This document shows positions 7,548 to 16,746 of a stretch of 64,000 nt of DNA, one piece after another. The stretch is from Polyangiaceae bacterium (lineage in GTDB: Bacteria; Myxococcota_A; Polyangia; Polyangiales; Polyangiaceae). Numbering within the stretch: the first letter of the stretch is position 1; each line of letters begins with the position of its first letter. Below the pieces are notes generated by a model. That model worked only from the letters and a program-made list of their open reading frames with translations. It made no database searches and had not been told where the DNA came from. The stretch is taken from NCBI GenBank assembly GCA_025937785.1, contig JAICQQ010000005.1, positions 39,241-103,240 on the forward strand, in the 5' to 3' direction. The position numbers and the translations under genes are program-made.

Positions 7548-9734
7548 TCAGGTATTTTCGCCGCGTTTGACGGCCGGCATGCCCGTCGACGAAGCACGCC
7601 GCTTGCGCGTCCCCGAGGGTTGGCGCACGGCCTGCAGCGACTGAGACGATTCCAGCCGGCGCGCACCGCTGCCGCGGGAAGGCGGCACCGAACGCGCTTT
7701 GTAGGGTTCCCCCTCGACCAACAGCTCGACGCCGAGCGTGCGGCAGCGCCGGGCCAGGCGATCGATGTCGACCCCTGGCGCCACCAGCAGACCAGCCGGA
7801 GGCGACGGATCGACGAATAGGTCGGCGCACTGCCGCCGCGTCCGGAGCAGCTCGCGGATCTCCGGATCCTCGACCCACAGAAAACCCTGCGTTTCTACCA
7901 GCTCGGCGCGACCGATCACAGCGCTCGCCTGCACCAGCTGACGCGCGATCGGATCGGGCAGGCTGGCCACGGCCTCCAGGCGCGTCTTGATCAGCTCTGG
8001 ATCGATACCCGCGCTCAGCGCCAGTGACAGGGTCTGGGGCGTGAGCGCCACGTCGAGGTGGCCGGAGACGCTGCCGAGATCGACGAACGGAGCCAGCGCG
8101 ACCACCTGACCGACGCGCGCCGCCGCACCGATGCGCAGCGCGTGAGTGTCGAGGAACCTGCTGAGCTCGTGCTGCGCGCTGTTGGGCACGCCCTGCAAGA
8201 ATGCGCGACCGCGCGGCGTGATCCTGAGGACGGGTCCGGCGACCGCTGCATCGTCATCGTCGGGATCACCCAAATCGACGACGCCGAGCACGTGCAAACT
8301 TTCGAGCGCGACGCGCCGCGCGATTTCCAAGGGACCCAGCGGTTCGACCCCGACGCGACTCGCCCAGCGTTCGATGAGCCGTGTCAGCCCCGGCGTCCGT
8401 GTGTCGGTCCGGATGTACGCCGCGACCGCTTCCCACGGCGCCCAGCGACCGTCCCCCAGCTCTTGCAAGGCTTCGAGCACCATTTCACGCAGCACGCCTA
8501 CGGCGCTGGCTTCGCGCGCCTCGCCGGTCACGCGCAAGAGCTCGCCGTCCTCGCGAGCCTCGTCCCACGCGCCGCCACGCCGCCAGGTACGAAACAAAGC
8601 CTCTGCCAGCTCGTGCACCCGCAACGACCCAGGCGGACAGGTGGTGCTCATCACCGAACCGTCCCAGAGACCCAATGCGCGGCTGAGCGATGCCAGCACC
8701 GCAACGGCCGCATGATCCCGACCGAAACGGGAGGAAAACTTACCGATCAGGGAGCGCGGGGTGCCCACCCCGGGCCGCACTTCGATACTAGGATCGCGCA
8801 CGGCCAGGGCCATGGCCATCACCAGGGGAACCGGGTCCTGCGCAAAGCGAGCGCGCCGCGGTGCGTGGTCCTCGTCCAGCACGAACGCGCGGATCTGCTC
8901 CCGCTGCGCCTTACGCTCTTCGTGACGTTCCGCGCCGATGATGCGCGCCACCTCGCTCGGCACGACGTGGCGGTTGGGATGGACCGGGACCAGAAAGCCC
9001 CGGCGTTCCAGCGCGAAGCCGACGCCTCGCCGCGACGGCGTTGCGCCCGTTGCGCCGCGCAAGCGCATCGGCTCGCGCTCCAGGTCCAAGAGCTCTTCGG
9101 TGTCGACTTCGCCACCGACTTCCTCGACCGCATGCAACAGCTTGCGCTCGAGCGGGGCGAGCTCCTCCACTTCTTTGTTCAGGAGCTCGGGCGTGGTGAG
9201 CACCTGCCAGGCCTGCTCCAACGACAGCGCAATGGGCGGCGTCGCCGGGCGGCCGAGGTAATGCGCGGCGATGCTGGCGGCCACGTCCGGGTGCGACTGT
9301 GACAGGAGCGCGCGAACCCCCCGGGGGTCTTCTCCGTCCCAGGACCGGAGTTGAACCATGAACGCGATGGGCAGAAGCAACTCGACGCCCTCGTCCAGGC
9401 CGCGCGCGAATACCATGCCCCGCAAAACCAGCGGTTCGACCGCGGGCGGCAGCGACTCGACGTGGAGGACGCCGTGATGCTCCGCAATCCTGTACAAGAG
9501 CTCGAGCGTGGCGCGTGGCAACTGGCCGGGATCCCTCACCTCGGGCAGCATCAGCAGCGCCCGCGCCACCTGCGAGGGGACGTCGATGCGCTTCTGCGTG
9601 TCGATCCGGATCCGCAGCCGCTGGATCAGCGAGTCGAGCTCCCGTTTGGGCAGCGCCCGCAGCAAATCAATCAGCTGGAGCGCACCCGCGCCGTGGGGAG
9701 GGAAGTCGGAGCTGGTTTTGCTTTTCTTGGGCAT
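7548..9734 (-). CDS. Helicase-associated (XPB/Ssl2 N-terminal-like) domain protein
   Basis: A soluble protein of 728 aa. Its C-terminal third (about residues 535-655) resembles the Helicase_C_3 / XPB N-terminal-like domain. The supporting blocks are VALAPFVDLGSVSGHLDVALTP, SLALSAGIDPELIKTRLEAVAS-LPDPIARQL, a WVEDPEIRELL strand-helix, and a last module with LLVAPGVDIDRLARRCRTLGVEL. The N-terminal two-thirds is helical with repeated acidic and Leu-rich segments that look like winged-helix modules. No helicase motor motifs (Walker A, DExH) are present. In other bacteria such stand-alone proteins occur with or without an XPB-type helicase; none is seen here. The last 50 residues are basic and Ser-rich. 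Family call moderate, function uncertain. Confidence 0.55.
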   Translation of the reverse strand: MPKKSKTSSDFPPHGAGALQLIDLLRALPKRELDSLIQRLRIRIDTQKRIDVPSQVARALLMLPEVRDPGQLPRATLELLYRIAEHHGVLHVESLPPAVEPLVLRGMVFARGLDEGVELLLPIAFMVQLRSWDGEDPRGVRALLSQSHPDVAASIAAHYLGRPATPPIALSLEQAWQVLTTPELLNKEVEELAPLERKLLHAVEEVGGEVDTEELLDLEREPMRLRGATGATPSRRGVGFALERRGFLVPVHPNRHVVPSEVARIIGAERHEERKAQREQIRAFVLDEDHAPRRARFAQDPVPLVMAMALAVRDPSIEVRPGVGTPRSLIGKFSSRFGRDHAAVAVLASLSRALGLWDGSVMSTTCPPGSLRVHELAEALFRTWRRGGAWDEAREDGELLRVTGEAREASAVGVLREMVLEALQELGDGRWAPWEAVAAYIRTDTRTPGLTRLIERWASRVGVEPLGPLEIARRVALESLHVLGVVDLGDPDDDDAAVAGPVLRITPRGRAFLQGVPNSAQHELSRFLDTHALRIGAAARVGQVVALAPFVDLGSVSGHLDVALTPQTLSLALSAGIDPELIKTRLEAVASLPDPIARQLVQASAVIGRAELVETQGFLWVEDPEIRELLRTRRQCADLFVDPSPPAGLLVAPGVDIDRLARRCRTLGVELLVEGEPYKARSVPPSRGSGARRLESSQSLQAVRQPSGTRKRRASSTGMPAVKRGENT

Positions 9735-10037
9735 CGAACTCGTGGACTGACTTCAGGAGGCCGACTCACAGATGGCCTCTAGTTTAGACTATGAACAAAA
9801 ACCCGAATGCGTCCGCTTGTCCAGATGGCCGGAAACCGGGTCCCCGGCAAAGATTGGTTAACCCATTGATATTAATCAAATTATAAATGTGCTACGCAGG
9901 GGTGGTTCCACACACCTACCCCCACCGAAACAGGTCATCGATGATCAGGTCCACTTCAGTCGGGAATGCGGCTGCTTTTCGTGGGCTTTCGATGAGGGCC
10001 GTGTAATTTCGGGCTCGTATCTCGCTGAAGGCTTCTT
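9735..10037. other. Intergenic region between divergent genes, with an AT-rich core
   Basis: No gene is seen in this 303-bp stretch between the divergent XPB-like and HD genes. Its centre (about 9853-9890) is strikingly A+T-rich for this genome and contains a promoter-like pair and a small inverted repeat (TTGAT-ATTA-ATCAA). Confidence 0.6.
9858..9887 (+). promoter_or_regulatory. Candidate sigma-70-like promoter for the HD-domain gene
   Basis: TTAACC (9858-9863) and TATAAA (9882-9887) are separated by 18 bp and match the -35 and -10 consensus at 4 of 6 and 5 of 6 positions. The element lies in the AT-rich core of the divergent gap, with the HD gene starting about 150 bp downstream. The inverted repeat TTGAT-ATTA-ATCAA in the spacer could be an operator. 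This is motif matching only. Confidence 0.35.
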
Positions 10038-11330
10038 GTGATCTTACGGGATCCCGTCCACGGTCTGGTCAGTTTCGAATCGGCGGAGCAAGCCATCGTG
10101 CCCGCGCTGCTCGAGTCGACCGAGCTCCAGCGCTTGCGCCGGATCCGGCAGCTCGGCCTCACGAGCCTGGCGTACCCCGGCGCGGATCACACTCGGTTTT
10201 CGCACGCGATCGGCGCGGCGCACGTGATGACGCGCCTGCTCGCACGGCTCAGGAGTCTCCACGACGACCTCCCTTACTGGCAGCGGGTCACGAGTGAGCG
10301 CGCGCGCGAGGCGCTGAGCGCGGCCCTGCTCCACGACCTCGGGCATGGACCGTTTTCGCACCTGTTCGAGGAAGCCATGCCGAACGGCCCGCACCACGAA
10401 ACGTGGACGGAACGCATCATCTTGGACCCCGGCACCGAGGTACACCGCATCCTGGCACGGGATGACCCCGGGTTGCCTCAACGCGTCGCCGAGCTGATCC
10501 GTGGACGATCCTCGCTGACCTATCTGGCGCGCGCCGTGAGCGGCACCTTCGACGTCGACCGCTGCGACTATCTGCTCCGCGACGCGCATGCGACGGGGGT
10601 CAGCTACGGCACGTTCGATCTCGACTGGCTGATTCGGAGCTTTCGCTTCGGCGTCGAAAGCAAGCCAGGCGCCGCGCCCCCGCTTGCCATCGACGGTGCC
10701 AAGGGCCTGACCGCGATCGAATCCTTCATCTTGGCCCGGCTGTTCATGTTCCAGCAGGTCTACTTTCACAAGACCAGCCGCGCGAGCGAATGGATGGTCA
10801 CACAGGTCTTCGCGCGCGTCCGCGACCTCTTGCTCGACGGCACCGACGTCGAAGCCGTGCCCTCCGCGGTGCGCAACATCGCGCTACACGGCGACGCCTC
10901 GCTCGGCGAGTATCTCGAGCTCGACGACGTCAAGCTGTTCGGTTGCCTGGCGAGCTGGCGCGCGGCGAGCGACCCGGTGCTGCGCGACTTCGCGAGTCGG
11001 CTCTGCGAGCGCAAGCTGTTCAAGACGTACGAGCTGTACGCCGAACAGGCCGAGCCCAATGCTCGCCTGGAAGCTTACGCGACCGCCAAGGAGGTCGCGC
11101 GGGCCCAGGGCTACGATCCCGACATCTACGTGGGGCTCGACGTGTCGTCGGACGTGCCCTTCGACGACACCTACGAGCCGCTCACGGTCGTTTTTCCAGA
11201 CAACACCCAGCGGCGCCCGGCCGACGTCTCGTTCCTGCTGGGCAGGGTGCGCGGTCAGAAATTGACGCGCGTGCGCTTGATCTTCGTCCCCGAGCTGCGC
11301 GAGCACATCGTCACGGCCTTGATGAGATGA
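10038..11330 (+). CDS. HD-domain phosphohydrolase (dNTPase/YwfO-like)
   Basis: A 430-aa metal-dependent phosphohydrolase of the HD superfamily. It starts with IRDPVHG-type sequence (ILRDPVHGLVSF), has RLRRIRQLGL and TRFSHAIGAAH (His56), and the HD pair in LLHDLGHGPFSH (His99-Asp100). Later motifs include FDVDRCDYLLRDAHATG. This arrangement is typical of the bacterial dNTP triphosphohydrolase-like YwfO family. The GTG start at 10038 is supported by a GAAGG sequence 6 nt upstream. The likely substrates are (d)NTPs or related nucleotides, but this is family inference. The next gene overlaps its stop codon (ATGA), suggesting co-translation. Confidence 0.85.
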   Translation: MILRDPVHGLVSFESAEQAIVPALLESTELQRLRRIRQLGLTSLAYPGADHTRFSHAIGAAHVMTRLLARLRSLHDDLPYWQRVTSERAREALSAALLHDLGHGPFSHLFEEAMPNGPHHETWTERIILDPGTEVHRILARDDPGLPQRVAELIRGRSSLTYLARAVSGTFDVDRCDYLLRDAHATGVSYGTFDLDWLIRSFRFGVESKPGAAPPLAIDGAKGLTAIESFILARLFMFQQVYFHKTSRASEWMVTQVFARVRDLLLDGTDVEAVPSAVRNIALHGDASLGEYLELDDVKLFGCLASWRAASDPVLRDFASRLCERKLFKTYELYAEQAEPNARLEAYATAKEVARAQGYDPDIYVGLDVSSDVPFDDTYEPLTVVFPDNTQRRPADVSFLLGRVRGQKLTRVRLIFVPELREHIVTALMR

Positions 11331-12031
11331 GGGACGAGGCTCACCGTACGCTGCTCACCCTGAGCTGGCTTGCCCTACTCCTCGGGCAGGTCCCAGCGGC
11401 GCACGCCACCGAGTGGGAGCCCGGCGACCGCACCACGTCCGAGTTACCCGGTGAGGTCCGCCCCTCGGACGAGGCGACCATGGTAGACGGTGTCTACGGA
11501 CGCTTCGACGGCGATCTGGACCTCGGGCTCTCGCTCGGCGCGGAGCTCGAGTCCGACGTGGAACGGCTGCTGGTCGCGGCCAGCGCGCACTACTTCTGGA
11601 CTGCAGGGATCTACGGCACCTACCGTGAAGCCGTGGGCGATGATCGTGACGAACTGCCTGCACGCACGCTTTTTTCCGTGGGCGTCGACGTGCGCCCGCT
11701 CTTCATCCCGCGCTGGTCGCTCGACTGGCAGACGGGCCCGGCGACCTTGGACCTGCTGCTCGACTCCATCTCCGCTTCGGCAGGCGCCTATTTCGCTCCG
11801 GCAGACGAAGGCGCCGGGCGCCGCGGCTTCGAAACCAGCTTCGGGGCAGGCATTCCGCTGACTGGCTCCGCGAGTGGGCCCTGGTTCTCGGCCCGCTATG
11901 ATGTGCGTCTTCCCGAAGCCGGGGACGCTAGCACGAGCGTGTGGCTGATGCTCAGCTGGCACGTGCTGGTGTCGACCCCCCTCAGCTCGAACACGGGAGC
12001 CCGCGCGCTTGGCACGCCCCACAGGTTTTGA
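11327..12031 (+). CDS. Predicted outer-membrane/periplasmic protein (beta-barrel-like)
   Basis: A protein of 234 aa with an N-terminal signal peptide (basic MRDEAHR, hydrophobic LLTLSWLALLLG, cleavage near AHA). The rest has alternating hydrophobic strands, Gly, and aromatic strand ends (FDGDLDLGLSLGAELES, RTLFSVGVDVRPLF, WFSARYDVRLP, VWLMLSWHVLV), as in small outer-membrane barrels. The start ATG at 11327 overlaps the HD gene stop by 4 bp (ATGA), so translation is probably coupled. Its own end overlaps the predicted start of the DUF2079 gene. No named family is recognised. Confidence 0.7.
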   Translation: MRDEAHRTLLTLSWLALLLGQVPAAHATEWEPGDRTTSELPGEVRPSDEATMVDGVYGRFDGDLDLGLSLGAELESDVERLLVAASAHYFWTAGIYGTYREAVGDDRDELPARTLFSVGVDVRPLFIPRWSLDWQTGPATLDLLLDSISASAGAYFAPADEGAGRRGFETSFGAGIPLTGSASGPWFSARYDVRLPEAGDASTSVWLMLSWHVLVSTPLSSNTGARALGTPHRF

Positions 12032-14243
12032 CGGGCGATCACTCGAGTCGCTCGTCGTCGCCACGGGACTCCGGCTGTTCTTCCTCGGCGCCTCGTTGGG
12101 CCTCGGCGCCCAACTGCTGTTCCTCGATGATGCCAGCGATCTGGCTCTGCGCAACGTGCTCGACCCCTTGACCCGCGCACTCTTGCTCGGCGTTGCCGTG
12201 ACGCTGGGCAGCGTGGCCGCGATGTCTGGCATGGCGTACTACCTGGCGAGCCGGGAAAAAGCTGCGCTAGTGCACCTGAACCGGGTGACGAGGCTCGCTT
12301 CGCCGCTGCTGTTGAGCGCCGCGGTGCCCAACCTGTTCGACTGGCGTGTCTACGAAAACCGCGCGTTCTTGTTCTGCGTGGTCGCGACCTTGTTCGCTCT
12401 CGCGGCGGAGCGCTGCTTCCGCACATCGCTGCAGGCTGCCAGAGAGCTACGAGTCAGCGCCGTCCTCGCGCGGCAGCTGTCGCGGGTGCGCGCGCGGGCT
12501 GCGTTCGCGGCGCCGCCCACCAGCGCCGGGGGGCGCGCGCTCGCTCTGCTCCGGCGGCACGCGGCGCTGCTCTGCCTCGCGTTGCTCGTGGTTTCGTTCG
12601 GCGTGACCATGAGCGTGCATGCGGTACAGCAGCACTATCAGTTGAAGACCTACAGCTGGGACCTCGGGATCTTCGACAACATGATGTACAACCTGCTGCG
12701 CGGGCACTGGTTCAAGGCATCGCCGGTGCTGGGGGCCGAGGGATCCCACATCCAGTACCACGCGACGTTCGGCGCCTACCTGTTCCTGCCCATCTATGCG
12801 CTCTGGCAGCGGCCCGAAACGCTGATCGTGATCCAAGCCGCGTTCGTGGCTGCCGGCGCGATCCCCTTGTATGCGATCGCCAAGCTGCGGCTGGGCGGCA
12901 ACTGGCTTCCGCTGCTGTTCGTGTACGTGTACCTGGTGCACGCGCCACTGCACAGCCCGCTTTTCTACGACTTTCACTTCCTGACGTTCTCGCCGGCGTT
13001 CGTATTCACGGTGATCTACCTGTACGAACGGGGCAAAACTTGGAGCCTGGTCGTGGCTTGGCTCATCGCCATTTCGCTCCGCGAAGAGGTGAGCGCGACG
13101 CTCGGCACGTGTGCGCTGTACTATCTGTTGATCGGGCGGCGCCCGCGCTGGGCCTTGTTCGGCGGTTGCGCGTCGGCGATCTATTTCGTCGTCGTCAAGT
13201 TCGTGATCATGCCGGCGCACGGCCAGGCCGGCGAAAGCTTCGCCTGGATCTTCCAGGGGCTGATCGCGCCCGGGGACACCGGCTTCGCGGGTGTCCTGCG
13301 CACGCTGCTCACGAGCCCGGTGTTCGCGTTTTCTCAAGTGTTCACCGCGCAGAAGTTCGAGTACCTGCTGCGCACCTTGGGCCCGGTATTGCTCTTACCC
13401 GTGCGCCGCCAGCTCGTCTGGATCATGTGCTTGCCAGCGTTCATCTTCACGCTGTTGTCCACGGGCTACCAGCCCATGATCGAGGCGCACTTCCAGTACA
13501 CGTCCAATTGGACGCCTTACGTGATCCTGGGCAGCATCTTCTGCCTCGAGGGCTGGCGTCGTTCACACCACGAGTGGATTCGCTTCGCCGCCGCGTTGCC
13601 TGCCTTGTGGGTGTCGGCGACGTTGTTCAGCTACAACTTTGGGGCCATCTTCCAACACCACACGTTCGTGGGTGGTTTTCACCAGGTCGAGTTCACGCTC
13701 ACCCCAGCGCACCGGCAAACCTATCGCGAGCTGATGAACCTGGTGCGGCAGATCCCGCCCACGGCGAGCGTGGCCGCCTGCGAGCTCTTGGTACCGCACG
13801 TCAGCACCCGAGAAAACGCCTACACGCTGAACCGCACCGGAGCGGGGGGGGCTGACTACTTGCTGTGCGAGGTCGACTGGCTCGGGCGGCCTCCGGTCAA
13901 GGGCTTCATGACGACCGCCCTCGATTCGAAGGCCTATTCGTTCGTCGGTCGTTCGGGCGCCTTCGCGATGTGGCGCAAGGGGGGCGACCACGCGCGCGAC
14001 GCCGAAGGCTTGCAGTTGCTCGGACGCGCCGCGCGCACCCCGCCGGTCCCCATCGCTCCGAGCACCGGCCCCGCGGCTCCGCCTGCCACTACGGATCAAC
14101 AACCTGCGCAGAAAAATTCGACCCGAGGGTCCGCGGGCGCAGCGCCCCCGCCCGCAAGGTCGGTCGCGCCCCCCACCCCGCCCGGCAGTTCCCGTGCACC
14201 AATCCAGGCACTCCCTGGAATGGATGCTATGCCGAACCCTTAG
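12009..14243 (+). CDS. Polytopic DUF2079-family membrane protein
   Basis: About 744 aa with many hydrophobic helices, beginning near residue 15 and continuing to about 530. The central signature resembles DUF2079: YSWDLGIFDNMMYNLLRGHWF, HIQYHATFGAYLFLPIYALW, LFYDFHFLTFSPAFVF and ISLREEVSATLG. This family resembles GT-C type glycosyltransferases, with acidic residues in periplasmic loops (here D-L-G-I-F-D and R-E-E). The C-terminal 110 residues are Pro/Ala-rich and poorly conserved in character. The start is uncertain: the TTG at 12009 overlaps the preceding gene by 23 bp. It precedes a methyltransferase-glycosyltransferase fusion, which suggests work on a lipid-linked sugar or surface glycan; inference from context. 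Confidence 0.75.
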   Translation: MARPTGFDGRSLESLVVATGLRLFFLGASLGLGAQLLFLDDASDLALRNVLDPLTRALLLGVAVTLGSVAAMSGMAYYLASREKAALVHLNRVTRLASPLLLSAAVPNLFDWRVYENRAFLFCVVATLFALAAERCFRTSLQAARELRVSAVLARQLSRVRARAAFAAPPTSAGGRALALLRRHAALLCLALLVVSFGVTMSVHAVQQHYQLKTYSWDLGIFDNMMYNLLRGHWFKASPVLGAEGSHIQYHATFGAYLFLPIYALWQRPETLIVIQAAFVAAGAIPLYAIAKLRLGGNWLPLLFVYVYLVHAPLHSPLFYDFHFLTFSPAFVFTVIYLYERGKTWSLVVAWLIAISLREEVSATLGTCALYYLLIGRRPRWALFGGCASAIYFVVVKFVIMPAHGQAGESFAWIFQGLIAPGDTGFAGVLRTLLTSPVFAFSQVFTAQKFEYLLRTLGPVLLLPVRRQLVWIMCLPAFIFTLLSTGYQPMIEAHFQYTSNWTPYVILGSIFCLEGWRRSHHEWIRFAAALPALWVSATLFSYNFGAIFQHHTFVGGFHQVEFTLTPAHRQTYRELMNLVRQIPPTASVAACELLVPHVSTRENAYTLNRTGAGGADYLLCEVDWLGRPPVKGFMTTALDSKAYSFVGRSGAFAMWRKGGDHARDAEGLQLLGRAARTPPVPIAPSTGPAAPPATTDQQPAQKNSTRGSAGAAPPPARSVAPPTPPGSSRAPIQALPGMDAMPNP

Positions 14244-14265
14244 CTTCGTTCTGCCAGTTTTAGTC

Positions 14266-15798
14266 ATGATCGAGTCCACGCGCACCTACGAAACCCTCGA
14301 ATCCATCGACGCTCTCGAACCTCCGCCGTCCTCGGTGCTGGGCACGCCCGGCAGCGACTTCGCGGAACGCGAACGCGCTCGCAGGCAAAAACGCATCCAG
14401 CTCCTCGACGAGGTGGCAGAGACGCGCGCGAGCTCCGACCGCCGTCATGCCTATTATCACCGGGAGCTTTCCGCGCTCGTGAGCAGCCTGATCACACCCG
14501 GCAGCCGCGTGCTCGAGGTCGGCTGCGGCCTCGGAGACTTGCTCGCGGCCGTGGCGCCCGAAAACTCGCTCGGCATCGACGCCTCGCCGCGATCGATCGA
14601 ACTCGCGCGCCAGCGCTACCCGAAGCTCAAGTTCAAGGCCGTGGACGTAGAAAGCGATCCGCTGCCCGCTGAACGCTTCGACGCCATCATTTTGAGCGAC
14701 GCCATCGGTTTGCTCGACGACATCCAGACCGCCCTCGAGCGCCTGCGCCCGCTCTTGGCCCCGCGCGGGCGACTGATCATCACCTACTACAACTTCCTCT
14801 GGGAGCCTGCGCTGAAAGCGGCCGAGCGCCTGGGCATCAAGACCAAGTGGCCCGAGCAAAACTGGCTCAGCATGGCCGACATCGAAAGCCTGCTCGGGCT
14901 CGCCGGCTACGAAGTGTTCCGGCGCGGGACGGATGTGCTGCTGCCGCTCGAGGTCCCCGGGATCTCGAACTTCACCAACCGCGTGGCGGCGAAGCTGCCC
15001 GGGGCCCGCGAGGCTTCGCTGATCGACTACTTCGTGGCACGGCCGGTGCCCCAGACCGAGGTGCAGCCGCTACCTTCGGTCAGCGTGATCTGCCCCACTC
15101 GCAACGAGAAAGGCAACATCCGAGAGGCCATCCTGCGCACACCAGTGATGGGTCCGCGGACGGAGCTCATCTTCGTCGACGGCAATTCGACCGACGGTAC
15201 CCTCGAGGAAATCGAAGCCGCCATGCAGGACTATCGGGGCCCGCTCACGCTGCGGCTCGTCCGCCAAGGCGACGGCAAGGGCAAGGGCGACGCCGTGCGC
15301 AAGGGCTTCGCCGCGGCTCAGAACGACGTCTTGATGATTCTGGACTCCGACCTCACCGTCCCGCCCGAAGATCTGCCGAAGTTCTACCGAGCGCTGATCC
15401 GCGGCAAAGGCGATTTCATCAATGGCGTGCGCTTGGTCTACCCGATGGAGGGGCAGGCGATGCGCTTCCTCAACCAGATCGGCAACAAGTTCTTCAGCGT
15501 CGCTCTATCGTGGGTGCTCGAGCAACCGATCAAGGATTCGCTCTGCGGCACCAAGGTGCTCTACAAGAAGGATTACGACGTCGTCGCGAACAATCGTTCC
15601 TTCTTCGGCGACTTCGACCCTTTCGGCGATTTCGATCTGCTGTTCGGTGCCGCACGCCAGAATCTGCGCATCATCGATCTGCCCGTCCGCTACCGGGCCC
15701 GCACCTACGGTGAGACCAAGATCAGCCGCTTCCGCCACGGTTGGCTGCTGCTCAAGATGACCGCGTTCGGTTTCCGAAAGTTGCAGATGCGGCTGTGA
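14266..15798 (+). CDS. Fusion of SAM-dependent methyltransferase and family-2 (DPM1-like) glycosyltransferase
   Basis: A 510-aa two-domain enzyme. Residues about 60-260 form a class I methyltransferase with the SAM motif VLEVGCGLGD (around 83-92), GIDASPRSIELAR and a late LAPRGRLIITYYN strand. Residues about 272-510 form a GT2 glycosyltransferase: SVICPTRNEKGN, FVDGNSTDGT, GKGKGDAVRKGF, metal-binding D360-S-D362, then LCGTKVLYKKDY and YGETKISRFRHGW. The last motifs resemble polyprenyl-phosphate mannose/glucose synthases, but without C-terminal membrane helices. ATG 14266 is preferred; an upstream GTG at 14194 would overlap the DUF2079 gene. The next gene starts inside this stop codon (GTGA). 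It probably charges a polyprenyl-phosphate carrier; the methyl acceptor is unknown. Confidence 0.85.
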   Translation: MIESTRTYETLESIDALEPPPSSVLGTPGSDFAERERARRQKRIQLLDEVAETRASSDRRHAYYHRELSALVSSLITPGSRVLEVGCGLGDLLAAVAPENSLGIDASPRSIELARQRYPKLKFKAVDVESDPLPAERFDAIILSDAIGLLDDIQTALERLRPLLAPRGRLIITYYNFLWEPALKAAERLGIKTKWPEQNWLSMADIESLLGLAGYEVFRRGTDVLLPLEVPGISNFTNRVAAKLPGAREASLIDYFVARPVPQTEVQPLPSVSVICPTRNEKGNIREAILRTPVMGPRTELIFVDGNSTDGTLEEIEAAMQDYRGPLTLRLVRQGDGKGKGDAVRKGFAAAQNDVLMILDSDLTVPPEDLPKFYRALIRGKGDFINGVRLVYPMEGQAMRFLNQIGNKFFSVALSWVLEQPIKDSLCGTKVLYKKDYDVVANNRSFFGDFDPFGDFDLLFGAARQNLRIIDLPVRYRARTYGETKISRFRHGWLLLKMTAFGFRKLQMRL

Positions 15799-16532
15799 GC
15801 GAACACATCGACGATCCCTTGACGGCCGCGTTCGGTGCGGCCGCCCCCGACCATTACGCCTGGCAGACCCAGAATCCCGTCGTCGCCGCCGAGGAGCGAG
15901 CGCTGGTCGAGAAGGCGTTCTTACCGTTGGGCGCGCGCGTGCTCGATCTGGGCTGCGGCGAAGGTGCAACGCTGTTCCACTTGGGTCAACCACCCGGGGC
16001 GCACGGCGTCGACCTGTTCCCGGCGAAGGTTGCCTTCGCGAGTCAGGCGCTGCCGCGCTGTCACTTCGTACCGGCCTCCGTGTACGAGCTGCCGTTCGAA
16101 GCAGCGAGCTTCGACCATCTCTTGGTGCGTGACCTGATCCACCACCTCGACGAACCTCAGCGGTTCATGGCCGAGTGTGCGCGCGTGCTCGCCCCCGGCG
16201 GCCGCGTCGACGTGCTCGAACCGTGTCGCAACAATCCGCTGATCGTGCTGCACGCGCTCACTCACCGAGTCGAGCGCGGTGAGCTGCGCTCGACCCGACG
16301 CTTTCTGAGCCAGCTCCTCGAAGCACGTTTCGACGTCAACGCCGTGCACCGCTATCAGGCGTTTCCGCTGCACCGGCTCGTGTTTCACCCCAAGCTGGGC
16401 AGCCCGCGCTTGGCCGAGAACCCGATCGCCCGAGCCCTGGTCTCCGGTGTCGAGCAAGCCTTCGAAACGCTCGCTCCCACCGGCATGCGCGCCTACCTGC
16501 ACCTGCGCGCCACCCTCCGCCCGCGCCGCTAG
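15795..16532 (+). CDS. Class I SAM-dependent methyltransferase
   Basis: A 245-aa methyltransferase with motif I VLDLGCGEGATLF, acidic motif II HGVDLFP, DHLLVRDLIHHLD and VLAPGGRVDVLEP. The start GTG at 15795 overlaps the stop of the fusion gene by 4 bp (GTGA), so the two are probably co-translated. The region after residue 150 is specific to this protein and may bind substrate. A role in modifying the same lipid or glycan product as the upstream methyltransferase-glycosyltransferase is plausible but inferred only from the overlap. Confidence 0.85.
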   Translation: MSEHIDDPLTAAFGAAAPDHYAWQTQNPVVAAEERALVEKAFLPLGARVLDLGCGEGATLFHLGQPPGAHGVDLFPAKVAFASQALPRCHFVPASVYELPFEAASFDHLLVRDLIHHLDEPQRFMAECARVLAPGGRVDVLEPCRNNPLIVLHALTHRVERGELRSTRRFLSQLLEARFDVNAVHRYQAFPLHRLVFHPKLGSPRLAENPIARALVSGVEQAFETLAPTGMRAYLHLRATLRPRR

Positions 16533-16621
16533 CCCCCCGCTCTCGCTGGCGCCTTGCTTTTTTTCACAGGAAGACGGGAAGTACGGGAAGCAGATCGAAG
16601 TTCATTCTCGAGTTGGCAGAA

Positions 16622-16647
16622 GCGCTCTCGCACTGACTTGCGAGCGC
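16622..16647. terminator. Hairpin between convergent genes (possible terminator)
   Basis: CTCGCA (16627-16632) pairs with TGCGAG (16639-16644) around a 6-nt loop, extended by GCG/CGC outside a two-base bulge. It lies in the 214-bp gap between the convergent methyltransferase and gmd genes. There is no T-run directly after it, so termination is only a suggestion. Confidence 0.35.
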
Positions 16648-16746
16648 ACACTCGATCGGCAGCACGGCGCGCCCGGACGCAAATCCAAGAAAATCTTCCT
16701 ATCTTCCCCTGAATTTGTTCGGGGCGGCGCCGGAGACTTGGGGGAG

